A stretch of 64,000 nt of DNA from Deminuibacter sp966424055 (GCA_966424055.1 CBJLMB010000007.1:1-64000); one strand, 5' to 3'. Numbered from the stretch's first letter, positions 18,012-28,011 are shown. Notes: generated from the sequence alone by a model not told the origin. A program made the numbers and translations.

Positions 18012-19172
18012 ATGCATATGAAAGCAATCACCAACATCCAATCAGCCCTGTTGCTGGCCTGTTTTTCAGCAACCGTATGGTCATGTACCAAGATCAGTAA
18101 AGAGCAACCCGCACCCTATTACCAGCAGGTTGCCGGCAGTGCAGATACGGTATACCAGTCTGCCTACCCGTATAACCTGAATGTGGTTTATTTTGTGCCC
18201 ACTGACAGAAGCCCCGATTCTGCCTACAAAAAGCGGGTAAGTAAATATCTGCTCGATGGGCAGCAGTTTTACAACAACTGGATGAACTACTGGGGCTATG
18301 GCAACAAAAGTTTCGGATTGTTGAAAGATACGGCATTGCAGCTGATCAAAATAACAGTGGTGCCTGCACAGAAAACAGCTGCAGAATACGTATATGGCAG
18401 CGGCGGCACCATACAAACAGAGGTAAAGAACTACCTGGCTGCTCACCCAGCTGAAAAATACAGCGATCAATACCTGGTGATCATGTGTTTGCAGAACCAT
18501 GCAGATGCAGATAATAAGCCCTTTTATGGTTATGTGGGCGGTAACTGGTGTTTCGCGATCGACTACCCGGGTATGGATCTTGACGCTGCAGCACATACCA
18601 CCACCTATGTAGGCGGTATGATGCATGAACTGGGGCATGGTTTGGGTATGCCGCATGATGGCGGACTGAGATCCATCAATACACAGTGGGGTACTTCACT
18701 GATGGGCTCGGGCAATTCAACTTATGGAAGATCGGCGACCTATCTTACCAAAGCTGATTGTGCCATACTTAATGATTGCCAGGTGTTCAATACCCAGCAG
18801 CGCAACGACTGGTACCAGGCCGTAAGCGATACGGTTAAACACCTGCATGCCGCTTACAGTAACGGGAGCATTACTGTGTCGGGAAGGTTTTCAACCAATT
18901 CCAGTGGTGCCATAAATTATGTGAACTTTTACAATAATCCCGGTACCACAGGACTGGGATCGAATGGTGATTATAAATCCAGTGTATGGACGGCACCTGT
19001 TATTGGTACAGATAGTTTTTATGTGAGTATGCCTTACAGCGATTTCAATGTACAGAAAGATACTACTTACCAGCTGGGTATTATGTTTGTTCATATGAAC
19101 GGTAAAACATCTACCAAAAAATACAACTATCTCATCAGCAATGGTGCACCTGTTATCAATATCGATAACTAA
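18012..19172 (+). CDS. metzincin-like zinc metallohydrolase lipoprotein (paralogue 1)
   Basis: A 386-residue lipoprotein (lipobox VWSC, Cys25). It carries the extended metzincin zinc site HELGHGLGMPH, with ligands His205, His209 and His215 and catalytic Glu206. A following TSLMGSGN segment (Met231) is a plausible Met-turn. Residues about 53-200 form a conserved N-terminal part (YNLNVVYFVPTD, KNYLAAHPAEKYSDQYLVIM, GNWCFAIDYPG). The C-terminal ~130 residues are beta-rich (VSGRF..., DSFYVSMPYSDF). A paralogue with the same plan lies in locus B at 28136. Position in a SusCD operon suggests it trims a peptide or glycopeptide at the cell surface. The protease activity and substrate are inferred. 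ATG 18018 is an alternative start. Confidence 0.82.
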   Translation: MHMKAITNIQSALLLACFSATVWSCTKISKEQPAPYYQQVAGSADTVYQSAYPYNLNVVYFVPTDRSPDSAYKKRVSKYLLDGQQFYNNWMNYWGYGNKSFGLLKDTALQLIKITVVPAQKTAAEYVYGSGGTIQTEVKNYLAAHPAEKYSDQYLVIMCLQNHADADNKPFYGYVGGNWCFAIDYPGMDLDAAAHTTTYVGGMMHELGHGLGMPHDGGLRSINTQWGTSLMGSGNSTYGRSATYLTKADCAILNDCQVFNTQQRNDWYQAVSDTVKHLHAAYSNGSITVSGRFSTNSSGAINYVNFYNNPGTTGLGSNGDYKSSVWTAPVIGTDSFYVSMPYSDFNVQKDTTYQLGIMFVHMNGKTSTKKYNYLISNGAPVINIDN

Positions 19173-19254
19173 GCCGGTGAGGTTGTATTTTTAATACGGG
19201 GTCAATGGATATAACCCTGCTGCATAATGGTTAAACCAAACGGAAAAAAATACA

Positions 19255-20688
19255 ATGATGATGAATAGAAAACTGGCTATGCTTATCCTGGGTGTGTTGT
19301 GTATAACGGCCGGGATGGCACAATCCAAGCAGCGGCTATCGCTGAAGTACGGGGCTCAATACACGGGCAAGCGCCAGGATAGTGCTATGAAGCGCTTCAG
19401 GGAAGACCGCTTCGGCCAGTTTATTCACTGGGGCCTGTATGCTATTCCCGGTGGGGTGTGGAATGGTAAAACATATACCTATGCAGCTGAGTTTTTAAAA
19501 TCGAGCGCCCATGTGTCTGATGCTGCCTGGGATTCATTGATGTACCGGTTCAATCCCACGCAGTTTGATCCGAAAGAATGGGCTGGAATAGCGAAGCAGA
19601 TGGGTGCAAAATATGTGACCATCACCACGAAACACCATGAAGGGTTTTGTCTATGGCCTACAAAATACAGCGCTTTCAATATCAGCAACACACCTTATCA
19701 CAAAGATGTGCTGAAGCAGATCGTAGATGCCTACCAGGCAGCGGGTATCGATGTACATTTTTATTATTCTGTGCTCGACTGGCATCATCCCGACTGGCGG
19801 TATGATATCAAAACGGCAGAAGACAGTATTGCTTTCCGGCGCTATCTTGATTTTGCCTATAACCAGTTGAAAGAACTGGCAGAAAATTATCCTTCAGTGA
19901 AATGTTTCTGGTTCGATGGCACCTGGGATAATGCTGTTAAGAAGAACGGCTGGTGGACACTTGCCGTAGAGCAGATGCTGAAACAAGTTCGGCCGGGTAT
20001 GATTGTGAACAGCAGGTTGCGGGCCGATGATCTTGGCGCCAGGCACCGCGATTCCAATGGCAACCTGATGGGCGACTATGAATCGGGCTATGAACGCCGG
20101 CTGCCCACACCCTGCGACACTTTTGTTACTCAGCACGACTGGGAAGCCTGTATGACGATACCGGAAAATACCTGGGGCTATCACCAGGACTGGAGCTTCA
20201 GCTATGTGAAAACAGTGCCTGAGCTCATTGAAATGATCGTACGTACAACCGCACTGGGTGGTAATTTCCTGCTGAATTTTGGTCCGAAAGGTGATGGCTC
20301 TATCCGGCCGGAAGAAAAAAATATCGCCGCAGGCATTGGCCGGTGGATGCAAACCAATGGAGAAGCTGTTTATGGCTGCGATTATGCCCGTGGATGGCAG
20401 CACCAGGATTGGGGCTATTTTACGCAGCACACAGCAACAGGAAAAATATATGCCGTGGTGTTCAATATGCCCTTGTCGCATATATTGAAAATACAAACGC
20501 CTGCAGGTATTATCCTTACCGGTAACCATGTACTGGGACATCCATCCGTAAAATATACCATTAAAGAGATCGCTAAAAACCAATACAACCTCTACCTGCC
20601 GGATAGTAAAATCAACGAACCATTTGTGATTGTGCTGGAAACAGGCAATACCCGGGGCGGCAAAAATTACCAGGACGCCAAGACATAA
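19255..20688 (+). CDS. GH29 alpha-L-fucosidase
   Basis: An exo-alpha-L-fucosidase that would release L-fucose from oligosaccharides in the periplasm. The signal peptide ends GMAQ (residue 23). The GH29 hallmarks are FGQFIHWGLYAIPGG (about 53-67), TTKHHEGFCLWPTKYS with His127/His128 (about 124-139), and CFWFDGTWD with the probable nucleophile Asp221. FLLNFGPKGDGSI near residue 340 closes the catalytic domain; the short C-terminal part is beta-rich. Three consecutive ATGs (19255, 19258, 19261) are possible starts. As the last gene of locus A it suggests that the imported glycan is fucosylated (mucin-type, xyloglucan- or algal-like); the acid/base Glu is not assigned. Confidence 0.93.
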   Translation: MMMNRKLAMLILGVLCITAGMAQSKQRLSLKYGAQYTGKRQDSAMKRFREDRFGQFIHWGLYAIPGGVWNGKTYTYAAEFLKSSAHVSDAAWDSLMYRFNPTQFDPKEWAGIAKQMGAKYVTITTKHHEGFCLWPTKYSAFNISNTPYHKDVLKQIVDAYQAAGIDVHFYYSVLDWHHPDWRYDIKTAEDSIAFRRYLDFAYNQLKELAENYPSVKCFWFDGTWDNAVKKNGWWTLAVEQMLKQVRPGMIVNSRLRADDLGARHRDSNGNLMGDYESGYERRLPTPCDTFVTQHDWEACMTIPENTWGYHQDWSFSYVKTVPELIEMIVRTTALGGNFLLNFGPKGDGSIRPEEKNIAAGIGRWMQTNGEAVYGCDYARGWQHQDWGYFTQHTATGKIYAVVFNMPLSHILKIQTPAGIILTGNHVLGHPSVKYTIKEIAKNQYNLYLPDSKINEPFVIVLETGNTRGGKNYQDAKT

Positions 20689-20755
20689 CCAGGACCCTGC
20701 TGCATTTTATTTACTCATGCTACATACTGACACTGCTACTAAAAACACATCATTG

Positions 20756-20788
20756 ATCCTGCCGGCAGCGCTTTCTGCCTGGCAGGAT
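20756..20788. terminator. bulged hairpin at end of locus A
   Basis: ATCCTGCC (20756-20763) pairs with GGCAGGAT (20781-20788), and the inner GGCAG/CTGCC extends the stem with a one-base bulge. It lies 68 bp after the fucosidase stop. There is no T-tract. The rest of the 20689-20962 gap holds nothing else I can identify. Confidence 0.5.
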
Positions 20789-20962
20789 ACTATCGTTCAA
20801 AACCGGTCAGGCACATATAGTCAATCTCTTTATAGCGTATTTGGGAATGGTGGAAAACTGTCTGCTTCTCTGCAGTTTTACCAGGCGCAAACGATTGCGC
20901 ATTCTTTTGCAGGCCATATGTTTGCGCTGCTTAAGTAACTATATTTATCATTCCTAATTATT

Positions 20963-21607
20963 TTGCCGAAAGAGAAAGACTATATAGCCAAACTATGGTT
21001 GCTTATTTGCCAGGAAAATGATGCCCGGGCTTATGAGACATTGTTCCTCGAACTATACCAGAAGCTTGTAAGCTTTTGTATAACTTATGTTGAACAAAAA
21101 GTTGTGGCAGAAGAAATTGTTGCCGACGTATTTGTAAAGTGCTGGATGAACAGGGCCAGCCTGGCGCATATAAATAATATAAAAGTGTATTTATATGTAT
21201 CAGTAAAGAACAGGGCATTAAACCATATCCGCAACATGTCTGCACTCAGGCAGATCGATATCGCTTCTCTTGGAGAAGAAGAGATGATCAACGCCTTTTA
21301 CCAGGAATCCAACCTCGAAAAAAAAGAAATCTTTCTCGCGCTGAATGCTGCGATAGAAATGCTACCCCCGCAGTCGCGTATTGTTTTCAGGATGATCAAA
21401 GAAGATGGATTCAAGTATAAAGAAGTGGCAGAGATCCTGGATATCTCTCCCCGTACCGTTCAAACACAATTATTCAGGGCTATAGCACGCTTACGTAAAA
21501 CGCTGCAGCCATACCTGCTGCAGGACGCCCATCCCTTGTCCGCCGCTTGTGCATCCCATGTAGTATCATTCTTTATTTTATCGTTGTCTTTTTTTTATTG
21601 CTTGTAG
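20963..21607 (+). CDS. ECF RNA polymerase sigma factor (Bacteroidota FecI-like)
   Basis: A sigma-70 ECF factor that would direct RNA polymerase to the locus B promoters when released by the FecR protein encoded next. Region 2 includes AEEIVADVFVKCWMNR (about 48-63). Region 4 includes LPPQSRIVFRMIKEDGFKY, KEVAEILDISPRTVQ and LFRAIARLR (about 133-177). The start must be TTG 20963: the frame is open upstream only to a stop at 20936 and contains no ATG. The last ~22 residues are strongly hydrophobic (VVSFFILSLSFFYCL), which is unusual for a DNA-binding protein and could be a membrane tail. Confidence 0.92.
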   Translation: MPKEKDYIAKLWLLICQENDARAYETLFLELYQKLVSFCITYVEQKVVAEEIVADVFVKCWMNRASLAHINNIKVYLYVSVKNRALNHIRNMSALRQIDIASLGEEEMINAFYQESNLEKKEIFLALNAAIEMLPPQSRIVFRMIKEDGFKYKEVAEILDISPRTVQTQLFRAIARLRKTLQPYLLQDAHPLSAACASHVVSFFILSLSFFYCL

Positions 21608-21661
21608 GCAATCCGGTAAAAATCCGTGTCCTTTTATATGGGGATACGTTCTCCGGGAGAA

Positions 21662-22768
21662 ATGACAAACAAAAGACTAACCGAATTAATTGCAAGAGAA
21701 CTTCTTGAAAACCTGGTGCCGGAAGAGCGGGATGAGCTTGCTTCGGCATTAGCCACCGATCCGGAACTGGCAAAGGAATACCAGCTGATCAGGGAATTTC
21801 TGCTGCAACACCATGAAGCACCCGTAAATGCCCATGAGGCATTGGCGAAAGTTAAAGCAACTATTATACGGCTGGAACAGGATGATGGCACAGGCCGCGT
21901 TTCACCTGTTAAGCAATTACCGGGGAAAATAAGCCGGTTCCCCTTTGTTTGGCTGGCTGCAGCCTGCCTGCTGGGTATTACGGCTGTTTTGGTGTTCAGG
22001 CTGTATAGTAAAAGCAACAATAACCAGGCACTGGTTTGGATGGAGAAGATAACAGTGAATGGTGTACGCTCGCACCTGGTGCTGGCAGATGGAACAAAGA
22101 TCATATTGAACGCAGGCAGCAGGCTGGAGTATCCCAGGTCCTTTAATGGTGGCATCCGGGAGGTAAGGCTGAACGGCGAGGCTTTTTTTGATGTGGCAAA
22201 AGATGCACAGCATCCTTTTATCATTCATACTGATAAAATGAATATTAAAGTACTGGGTACAAGCTTCAATGTGAAATGCTATGGCGAAGATGCCTATGCA
22301 GAAACAACACTGGTGACCGGCGCTGTAGAAATTACACTGAACGGGAGAAGCGAAGACCGCATTACACTGAAGCCGAAGGAAAAGCTGATCGTACATAATA
22401 AGAAAACAGATGATTCCACTTCACGTTTATACAGCAGCGGCAGGCAGCCCGATTCATTGCAGAATAGGCAATTTTATACGCTTACCGCAGCCGAAGTATT
22501 GTTGGATAAGCATAACAGGGACAGTGTGATGCTGGAAACATCCTGGCTTAATAACCAGCTTGTATTCAGGCATGAACCATTTACTTCCCTGGCCAGGGAA
22601 CTGGAAAGGCGTTATGGCGTCAATATTTATTTCAGGAATGAAAAAATAAAAGCGTATGTGTTCAGTGGTTTTTTTCAAAGAGAATCATTGATGGAAGCAT
22701 TAACGGAACTTCAATTGTCAGAGCATTTTCAATTCAGGATACAAGGTGCTGATGTATATATTTATTAA
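21662..22768 (+). CDS. FecR-family anti-sigma factor
   Basis: An inner-membrane regulator that relays the state of the outer-membrane SusC (22917) to the ECF sigma factor. It has a cytoplasmic N-terminal sigma-binding region (about 1-90), one transmembrane helix (about 92-112, FVWLAAACLLGITAVLVF), a periplasmic FecR domain (about 125-215, LADGTKIILNAGSRLEYP, EAFFDVAKD..PFIIHT, VLGTSFNV) and a C-terminal DUF4974 domain (about 298-366, LARELERRYGVNIYF). The ATG at 21662 is chosen because family members begin right at this sigma-binding helix; an ATG at 21626 would add 12 residues of low similarity. It follows the sigma gene by about 50 bp. Confidence 0.95.
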   Translation: MTNKRLTELIARELLENLVPEERDELASALATDPELAKEYQLIREFLLQHHEAPVNAHEALAKVKATIIRLEQDDGTGRVSPVKQLPGKISRFPFVWLAAACLLGITAVLVFRLYSKSNNNQALVWMEKITVNGVRSHLVLADGTKIILNAGSRLEYPRSFNGGIREVRLNGEAFFDVAKDAQHPFIIHTDKMNIKVLGTSFNVKCYGEDAYAETTLVTGAVEITLNGRSEDRITLKPKEKLIVHNKKTDDSTSRLYSSGRQPDSLQNRQFYTLTAAEVLLDKHNRDSVMLETSWLNNQLVFRHEPFTSLARELERRYGVNIYFRNEKIKAYVFSGFFQRESLMEALTELQLSEHFQFRIQGADVYIY

Positions 22769-22810
22769 CAAGATAACCGTCGCTTATGAAACAGAAACGA
22801 TCGAAGTAAA

Positions 22811-22841
22811 AAGGGAACCGGCGTAATACGGGGTTCCCCTT
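22811..22841 (+). promoter_or_regulatory. hairpin between FecR and SusC (possible attenuator)
   Basis: AAGGGAACC (22811-22819) pairs with GGTTCCCCTT (22832-22841), nine pairs with one bulged C and a 12-nt loop. It lies 42 bp after the FecR stop and 76 bp before the SusC ATG. There is no T-tract. It may separate expression of the regulators from the transport genes; the function is inferred. Confidence 0.4.
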
Positions 22842-22916
22842 GATGAAAGATAACCAAGTGATTTGTATTTCCAGTACCAGTGGAAATGCGATTAGTTACC
22901 CTTAATAATTAAAAGT

Positions 22917-25900
22917 ATGAAAATTTTGAAACATCCGCTGGATGTTAGGGCCAGTTATTGCCTGTTAAAAAAATGCCTTCTATTAAAACTAACGCTTGTC
23001 CTGATCTTCTTTTTTAGCAGTAATGCTTTTTCTAATGGTTTCTCCCAAACTAAAGTAACCCTTTCACTTCAATCGGCCCCGCTGGAAAAGGTACTGGCAC
23101 TTATTGAGAAAAACACACGCTATCATTTCCTGTTCAGCGACAATAAGCTGGAACAGTACAAGGCACCGGTGAGTATTCATGTTAAAGATGAAGAAGTGGT
23201 GAATGTACTGTCTATGCTGCTGAAAAATTCGGGACTTGGATTTTATGTACTGAACAATGATCTTATCGTGATCACGGCCGCGGGCAGCCATACCAAAGAC
23301 GTTATTAAAGGAACGGTGCAGAATGAGAATAAACAACCCCTGCAGGGTGTAACGGTTGTGTTGAAAAGATCAGGTAAAACAGCGCTGACCGATGAGCAGG
23401 GCAATTTTACAATAGCTGCAGAAGACGGCGATACCTTGGTGATATCTTATGTAGGATACGGCTCGCAGGAACTGCGTACCGATGGCAAAACTCCCGTGGC
23501 TGTTACCCTGCTATCTGCCAGTCAGCAGATAGCCGAAGTAGTGGTGGTGGGCTATGGTACCCAGAAAAAAGTAAACCTTACAGGAGCCGTGAATACGGTT
23601 AATACCAAACTGATCGCCAACAGGCCGGTGGTGGCATTGTCCAACGCTTTGCAGGGTGCTGTTCCCGGGCTTACCATCCTTAGCCGTCCCGGCGATGTAG
23701 GCAGTGATATCAGTTCTATTACAGTGCGTGGCCGCGGTAACCTGGGTAGCCCTGAACCCTTGTATGTGGTAGATGGTATTCCCGTAACAAGTGGCGATTT
23801 CGCAAGGATCACACCAGACGATGTAGAAAATATGTCTGTACTAAAAGACGCTTCCGCTGCTGCCATCTATGGTTCAAGGGCCGCTTATGGTGTTATTCTG
23901 GTAACCACAAAAAGAGGAAAGGAAGGAAAAACAGCTGTGAACTATAACGCTTATTATGGTTTGCAAAACCCGGTTACTTTACCACGTTATCTCGGCTCTT
24001 ATGACTATGCAACATTGTATAACGAAGCGCTGGGCAATGCAGGCAAATCGCCCAAATTCAGCCAGGATGCTTTAACTGCCATACAAAATCATTCCCAACC
24101 CGATCTATATCCTGATAACAACTGGTATAAGCTCACGCTGCGGCGCAATGCACCCATCTGGACAAATGAGCTGAATATTACAGGTGGCGGCAAAACAAGG
24201 TATTACCTCAGCGGTGCGTATATGCGGCAGGAATCCTTATTCCCCAAGAAAGGGCTGAACCGTTATTCATTGCGGGCCAATACAGAAACAGATGTAAGCA
24301 AGATCTTCAAAATAGGTTCCAATATCTCTTTTATCCGTGACGAGATCGTTAACAAGGGCGGTAATGTTCCCATGACATGGCTGGCACGCATGGTGCCACT
24401 GGCTGTAAGCAAACAGAGCGATGGCACCTGGGGATCAGTTAACGGCGGATCGACAGATGCTACCATGGGTAATTCAAACCCGCTCTGGCTGATCGACCAG
24501 GGGGGCAGAAGCAATAATGCCACCAACCGCGTGCTGGCAGTGGTGAATGCAACACTCACGCCGTTCCGCGGTTTTAAAGTAGAGGGCAATGTATCTTACA
24601 ATTATGCAGGCACCATCAATTCATCATTTGTAAATACCCGCCCGCAACTGATCAATTTCTTTACTAAACAACCCATCCCGGGTACAGGCAATGCAGTGAA
24701 CAGTTTAACAGAGTACTGGGAAAATGCCACGACTTTCCTGGCCCAGGTATATGCAACGTATGAACGCACTTTTAATGAGCACACGATACGGCTGATGGGT
24801 GGCAGTTCGTATGAAAATTATAAAGACAGGACGATCCAGGTGGTACGGAAAAATTTTCCTACCAACGGGCTGGATGCAATTGATGCAGGTTCTACCGATC
24901 CTGTTAATACAACAGCAAGCGGTGGTATTAACCAGCGTGCATTCCGCTCTTTTTTCGGCAGGTTCAACTATAGTTTTGGTACCAGGTACCTGTTTGAGGC
25001 CAATATAAGACAGGATGCTTCTTCACAATTTGCACCAGGGCACCGCTCAGGAACTTATCCTTCTGTTTCAGGCGGCTGGCGTATTTCACAGGAATCTTTC
25101 ATGAAGCATATCAACTGGATCAATGAACTGAAACTGCGCGCTTCCTGGGGCATGCTGGGCAATGTGAACAATGTGGGTTACTATGATTATTTTGATGGCA
25201 TCAATACCGGTAATGCCGCTTTTTTAGACCAGCACTGGGTAACCGGTGCCTGGCCCGGAAGGCTGCCCAACCCAACACTCAGCTGGGAAAAAGTGAATAT
25301 GACGAATATCGGTTTGGACGCCTCTTTGTTTAACAGGCATATCGATTTCCAGGTGGATGTGTTTAACCGTCTTACCAAAGACATCCTGCTCAACAATGCC
25401 AACGCCATTCCACAGGAAGCGGGTATTAACCAGCTGCCGACTATCAATGCAGGCAAGGTGCGCAACAAGGGTGTTGAATTGAGTGTAACCTACAACAATC
25501 ATATCGGTGACCTGAACTTTTCTGTGGGTGGCAATTTCACCCGTATCTGGAACAAGGTGGTAGATTTAAATGGTGTGAATGAACTGCCTCCCAGCAGTTA
25601 CTGGATCAATAGGGTAGGGCAACCCATCGGCTCTTTTTATATGTACCAGGCCGAAGGATTGTTTAAAGACAGTGCGGATGTAAAGAACCATGCTTTCCAA
25701 ACCGCCAATACAGGTCCTGGTGATATCAAATACAAAGATGTCAGTGGACCCAATGGCAAACCCGATGGGAAGATCGATGGCAACGACAGGGTGATTGCAG
25801 GTTGCGATGTGCCGTATAAATATTATGGTATCAATTTATTTGTAAGTTATAAAGGTTTCGACCTGGGTATACTCGGGCAGGGTGTTATGGATGTACAAAC

Positions 25901-26306
25901 TTACCTGACCAATGAATCTTCCACTGCTTTTTTTAATGGATCAGGTATACGTGCCTACGAGCAACAACGCTGGACAAAAGCCAATCCCAATCCCAATGCG
26001 TTGTATCCGCGCCTGCTGATCTCTGCTGACAACACACAAAACTCCCCCGATAATGTGTACAGCAGTTACTGGTTATTCAATGCCTCGTATTTCAGGCTGA
26101 AATCACTCACACTGGGTTATTCATTGCCTGCATCCGTTACCAAAGCACTGAATGTACAGCGTGTGCGGTTCTATTTTTCGTCGAATAACCTGTTTACTAT
26201 CCGCGGTGATAAGCGCATGAAAGATTTTGATCCTGAAGAAGCATCAGGCAGCTCTGCTTATCCCCAGCTGAAAACAACAGCATTTGGTTTGAATGTAACA
26301 TTTTAG
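22917..26306 (+). CDS. SusC-type TonB-dependent transporter with N-terminal STN signalling domain
   Basis: An outer-membrane transducer and transporter of the FecA type. A long N-terminal signal region (hydrophobic, ending NAFSNGFSQ) precedes an STN domain (about 45-118, LEKVLALIEKNTRYHFLFSD, NLLKNSGLGF-like segment). A CarbopepD_reg_2 domain follows (about 125-205, IKGTVQNENKQPLQGVTVVL), then the VVVVGYGTQKK segment, a plug (about 220-325, PLYVVDGIPV, LKDASAAAIYGSRAAYGVI) and a barrel ending AFGLNVTF. At 1129 residues the extra length is the STN domain. STN plus adjacent sigma/FecR means substrate binding outside the cell induces the locus by trans-envelope signalling, unlike the HTCS-driven locus A. 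Confidence 0.97.
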   Translation: MKILKHPLDVRASYCLLKKCLLLKLTLVLIFFFSSNAFSNGFSQTKVTLSLQSAPLEKVLALIEKNTRYHFLFSDNKLEQYKAPVSIHVKDEEVVNVLSMLLKNSGLGFYVLNNDLIVITAAGSHTKDVIKGTVQNENKQPLQGVTVVLKRSGKTALTDEQGNFTIAAEDGDTLVISYVGYGSQELRTDGKTPVAVTLLSASQQIAEVVVVGYGTQKKVNLTGAVNTVNTKLIANRPVVALSNALQGAVPGLTILSRPGDVGSDISSITVRGRGNLGSPEPLYVVDGIPVTSGDFARITPDDVENMSVLKDASAAAIYGSRAAYGVILVTTKRGKEGKTAVNYNAYYGLQNPVTLPRYLGSYDYATLYNEALGNAGKSPKFSQDALTAIQNHSQPDLYPDNNWYKLTLRRNAPIWTNELNITGGGKTRYYLSGAYMRQESLFPKKGLNRYSLRANTETDVSKIFKIGSNISFIRDEIVNKGGNVPMTWLARMVPLAVSKQSDGTWGSVNGGSTDATMGNSNPLWLIDQGGRSNNATNRVLAVVNATLTPFRGFKVEGNVSYNYAGTINSSFVNTRPQLINFFTKQPIPGTGNAVNSLTEYWENATTFLAQVYATYERTFNEHTIRLMGGSSYENYKDRTIQVVRKNFPTNGLDAIDAGSTDPVNTTASGGINQRAFRSFFGRFNYSFGTRYLFEANIRQDASSQFAPGHRSGTYPSVSGGWRISQESFMKHINWINELKLRASWGMLGNVNNVGYYDYFDGINTGNAAFLDQHWVTGAWPGRLPNPTLSWEKVNMTNIGLDASLFNRHIDFQVDVFNRLTKDILLNNANAIPQEAGINQLPTINAGKVRNKGVELSVTYNNHIGDLNFSVGGNFTRIWNKVVDLNGVNELPPSSYWINRVGQPIGSFYMYQAEGLFKDSADVKNHAFQTANTGPGDIKYKDVSGPNGKPDGKIDGNDRVIAGCDVPYKYYGINLFVSYKGFDLGILGQGVMDVQTYLTNESSTAFFNGSGIRAYEQQRWTKANPNPNALYPRLLISADNTQNSPDNVYSSYWLFNASYFRLKSLTLGYSLPASVTKALNVQRVRFYFSSNNLFTIRGDKRMKDFDPEEASGSSAYPQLKTTAFGLNVTF

Positions 26307-26321
26307 TTTTAAAACAACTGT

Positions 26322-27986
26322 ATGAACAAGAAGCACATCATACTGGCCGGCCTGATAGGTACCGCCGGCTTTTTTTCGGCATGTAATAAAAAACTCGATC
26401 TTAGTCCCAATAACCAGATATCCACTTCTTCTTTTTTTAAAACGGCCAGTGATGCCAAGCTGGCCCTGAATGGCTGTTATGCTTATCTCGATGGTGATTT
26501 CTCACTGATATATAAAGATGCGGAATCTGATAATGCGTATGCACAATATCCCTGGGAAAGCAATGCCACAGCGGTTGCTGCAGGTAATATTACTGCCAAT
26601 ATCGACGAGGGGTATGCCAGCAGGTATGTGGGTATAAGAAGGTTCAATTATTTCCTGGCCAATATCGGTACAGTGCCCATGGATTCGGCGTTGAAGAAAA
26701 GATATATTGCAGAAGCCCGTTTTCTGCGCGCATATACTTACCTGAACATGGCCACCATATTTGGCCCTGTACCTTTATTAACCGCGCAGTATACCGATCC
26801 TGCAGCAACAGGCATAAAGCCAACACCGGCCGCAGATATCTTCACCTTTGTATTGAATGAGCTTGCTGCAGCCGCCACAGATCTTCCTGCTTCTTACGGT
26901 GGCGGCGATGGTAATGAGACTGGCCGTGTAACCAAAGGTGCGGCCCTCGCCATGAAAGCAAGGGCTGAACTCTACACCGGTAAATGGAGCGATGCTGTTA
27001 CAGATGCACAGGCAGTAATGGGAATGGGGTATAAGCTGTTCAGAACAACACCTTCTTCTGCAGACATGAACGTGGATTATTCCAGCCTGGTCAGCTTCAG
27101 CAGCAGCACCGATAAACAAAATTTTTATAAAGGTATCGCCAGTTATGCACAGCAGTTCTGGACGGTCAACAGCAATAACAGCGAGGTTATCCTGAGTGCG
27201 CAGTATGCACAGAATGTCAATGCTTCGGGGGTTACAACTTTGTTCCTGCCGGCACAGTTTAACGGATGGAGCTCTGTTACGCCAACACAGGGGCTGGTGA
27301 ATGCATATGGCGACAGGAACGGCAATCCCGTTACCAGTCTGCCTACACCTGCCCAGCGGGCTGCTTACTACAATAATGGTAATCCTACCTCCGCCTTTTT
27401 GAATGAGTTTAAGAACAGGGATACGCGGTTATATGCTTCCGTACTTTTTCCCGGCGCACCGGTTTATATCAATGGCAGCTATACCAGTTTTTCCTGGCCG
27501 AAAGGAGGGAACAACACCTCCAAAACAGGCTATAATTACCTGAAGCTGACCGACCCTGCTTACCTGCAGGAATACAATGGCAACAATGATTTTCCCCTGA
27601 TCCGTTATGCGGAAGTGCTGCTTACTTATGCCGAAGCACAAAATGAAGTATCAGGCCCGGTGGCAGGTGTTTTTGCTGCGCTGAACGATATCAGGGACCG
27701 CGTAGGGATGCCTCCTGTTGATCAAACTGTATACAATACCAAGGACAAACTGCGTACACTGATCCAGAATGAAAGACGGATAGAACTGGCAGGTGAGGGG
27801 CAGCGCTACTGGGATATCAGGCGATGGAAAATTGCAGGACAGGTAATGCACTCCGAATATGATATCACCAACCAGATAGCACAGTCACGTTTCTGGGATG
27901 ATAAGTTTTACCTGATGCCTTACCCGCAAACCGCGATAGACAGGAATGCCAACCTGAAAGACGCACAGGCGGCAAAGGGATATTGA
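26322..27986 (+). CDS. SusD/RagB-family surface lipoprotein (locus B)
   Basis: The SusD partner of the STN-SusC, 15 bp downstream of it. It has lipobox FSAC (Cys21), an N-terminal LDLSPNNQISTSSFFKT segment typical of SusD proteins, helices with AEARFLRAYTYLNMATIFG and AMKARAELYTGKW, and the C-terminal NERRIELAGEGQRYWDIRRWKIA plus YLMPYPQTAIDRN. The 554-residue length is normal. It should bind the import substrate at the cell surface. Confidence 0.96.
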   Translation: MNKKHIILAGLIGTAGFFSACNKKLDLSPNNQISTSSFFKTASDAKLALNGCYAYLDGDFSLIYKDAESDNAYAQYPWESNATAVAAGNITANIDEGYASRYVGIRRFNYFLANIGTVPMDSALKKRYIAEARFLRAYTYLNMATIFGPVPLLTAQYTDPAATGIKPTPAADIFTFVLNELAAAATDLPASYGGGDGNETGRVTKGAALAMKARAELYTGKWSDAVTDAQAVMGMGYKLFRTTPSSADMNVDYSSLVSFSSSTDKQNFYKGIASYAQQFWTVNSNNSEVILSAQYAQNVNASGVTTLFLPAQFNGWSSVTPTQGLVNAYGDRNGNPVTSLPTPAQRAAYYNNGNPTSAFLNEFKNRDTRLYASVLFPGAPVYINGSYTSFSWPKGGNNTSKTGYNYLKLTDPAYLQEYNGNNDFPLIRYAEVLLTYAEAQNEVSGPVAGVFAALNDIRDRVGMPPVDQTVYNTKDKLRTLIQNERRIELAGEGQRYWDIRRWKIAGQVMHSEYDITNQIAQSRFWDDKFYLMPYPQTAIDRNANLKDAQAAKGY

Positions 27987-28011
27987 TAGCAGAAGATGAG
28001 TTATATAACAG

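Noticed and set aside
20630..20938. 102-codon frame on the plus strand between the fucosidase and the sigma gene
   Set aside because: It overlaps the end of the fucosidase gene and reads through a hairpin. No motif, signal peptide or promoter supports it.
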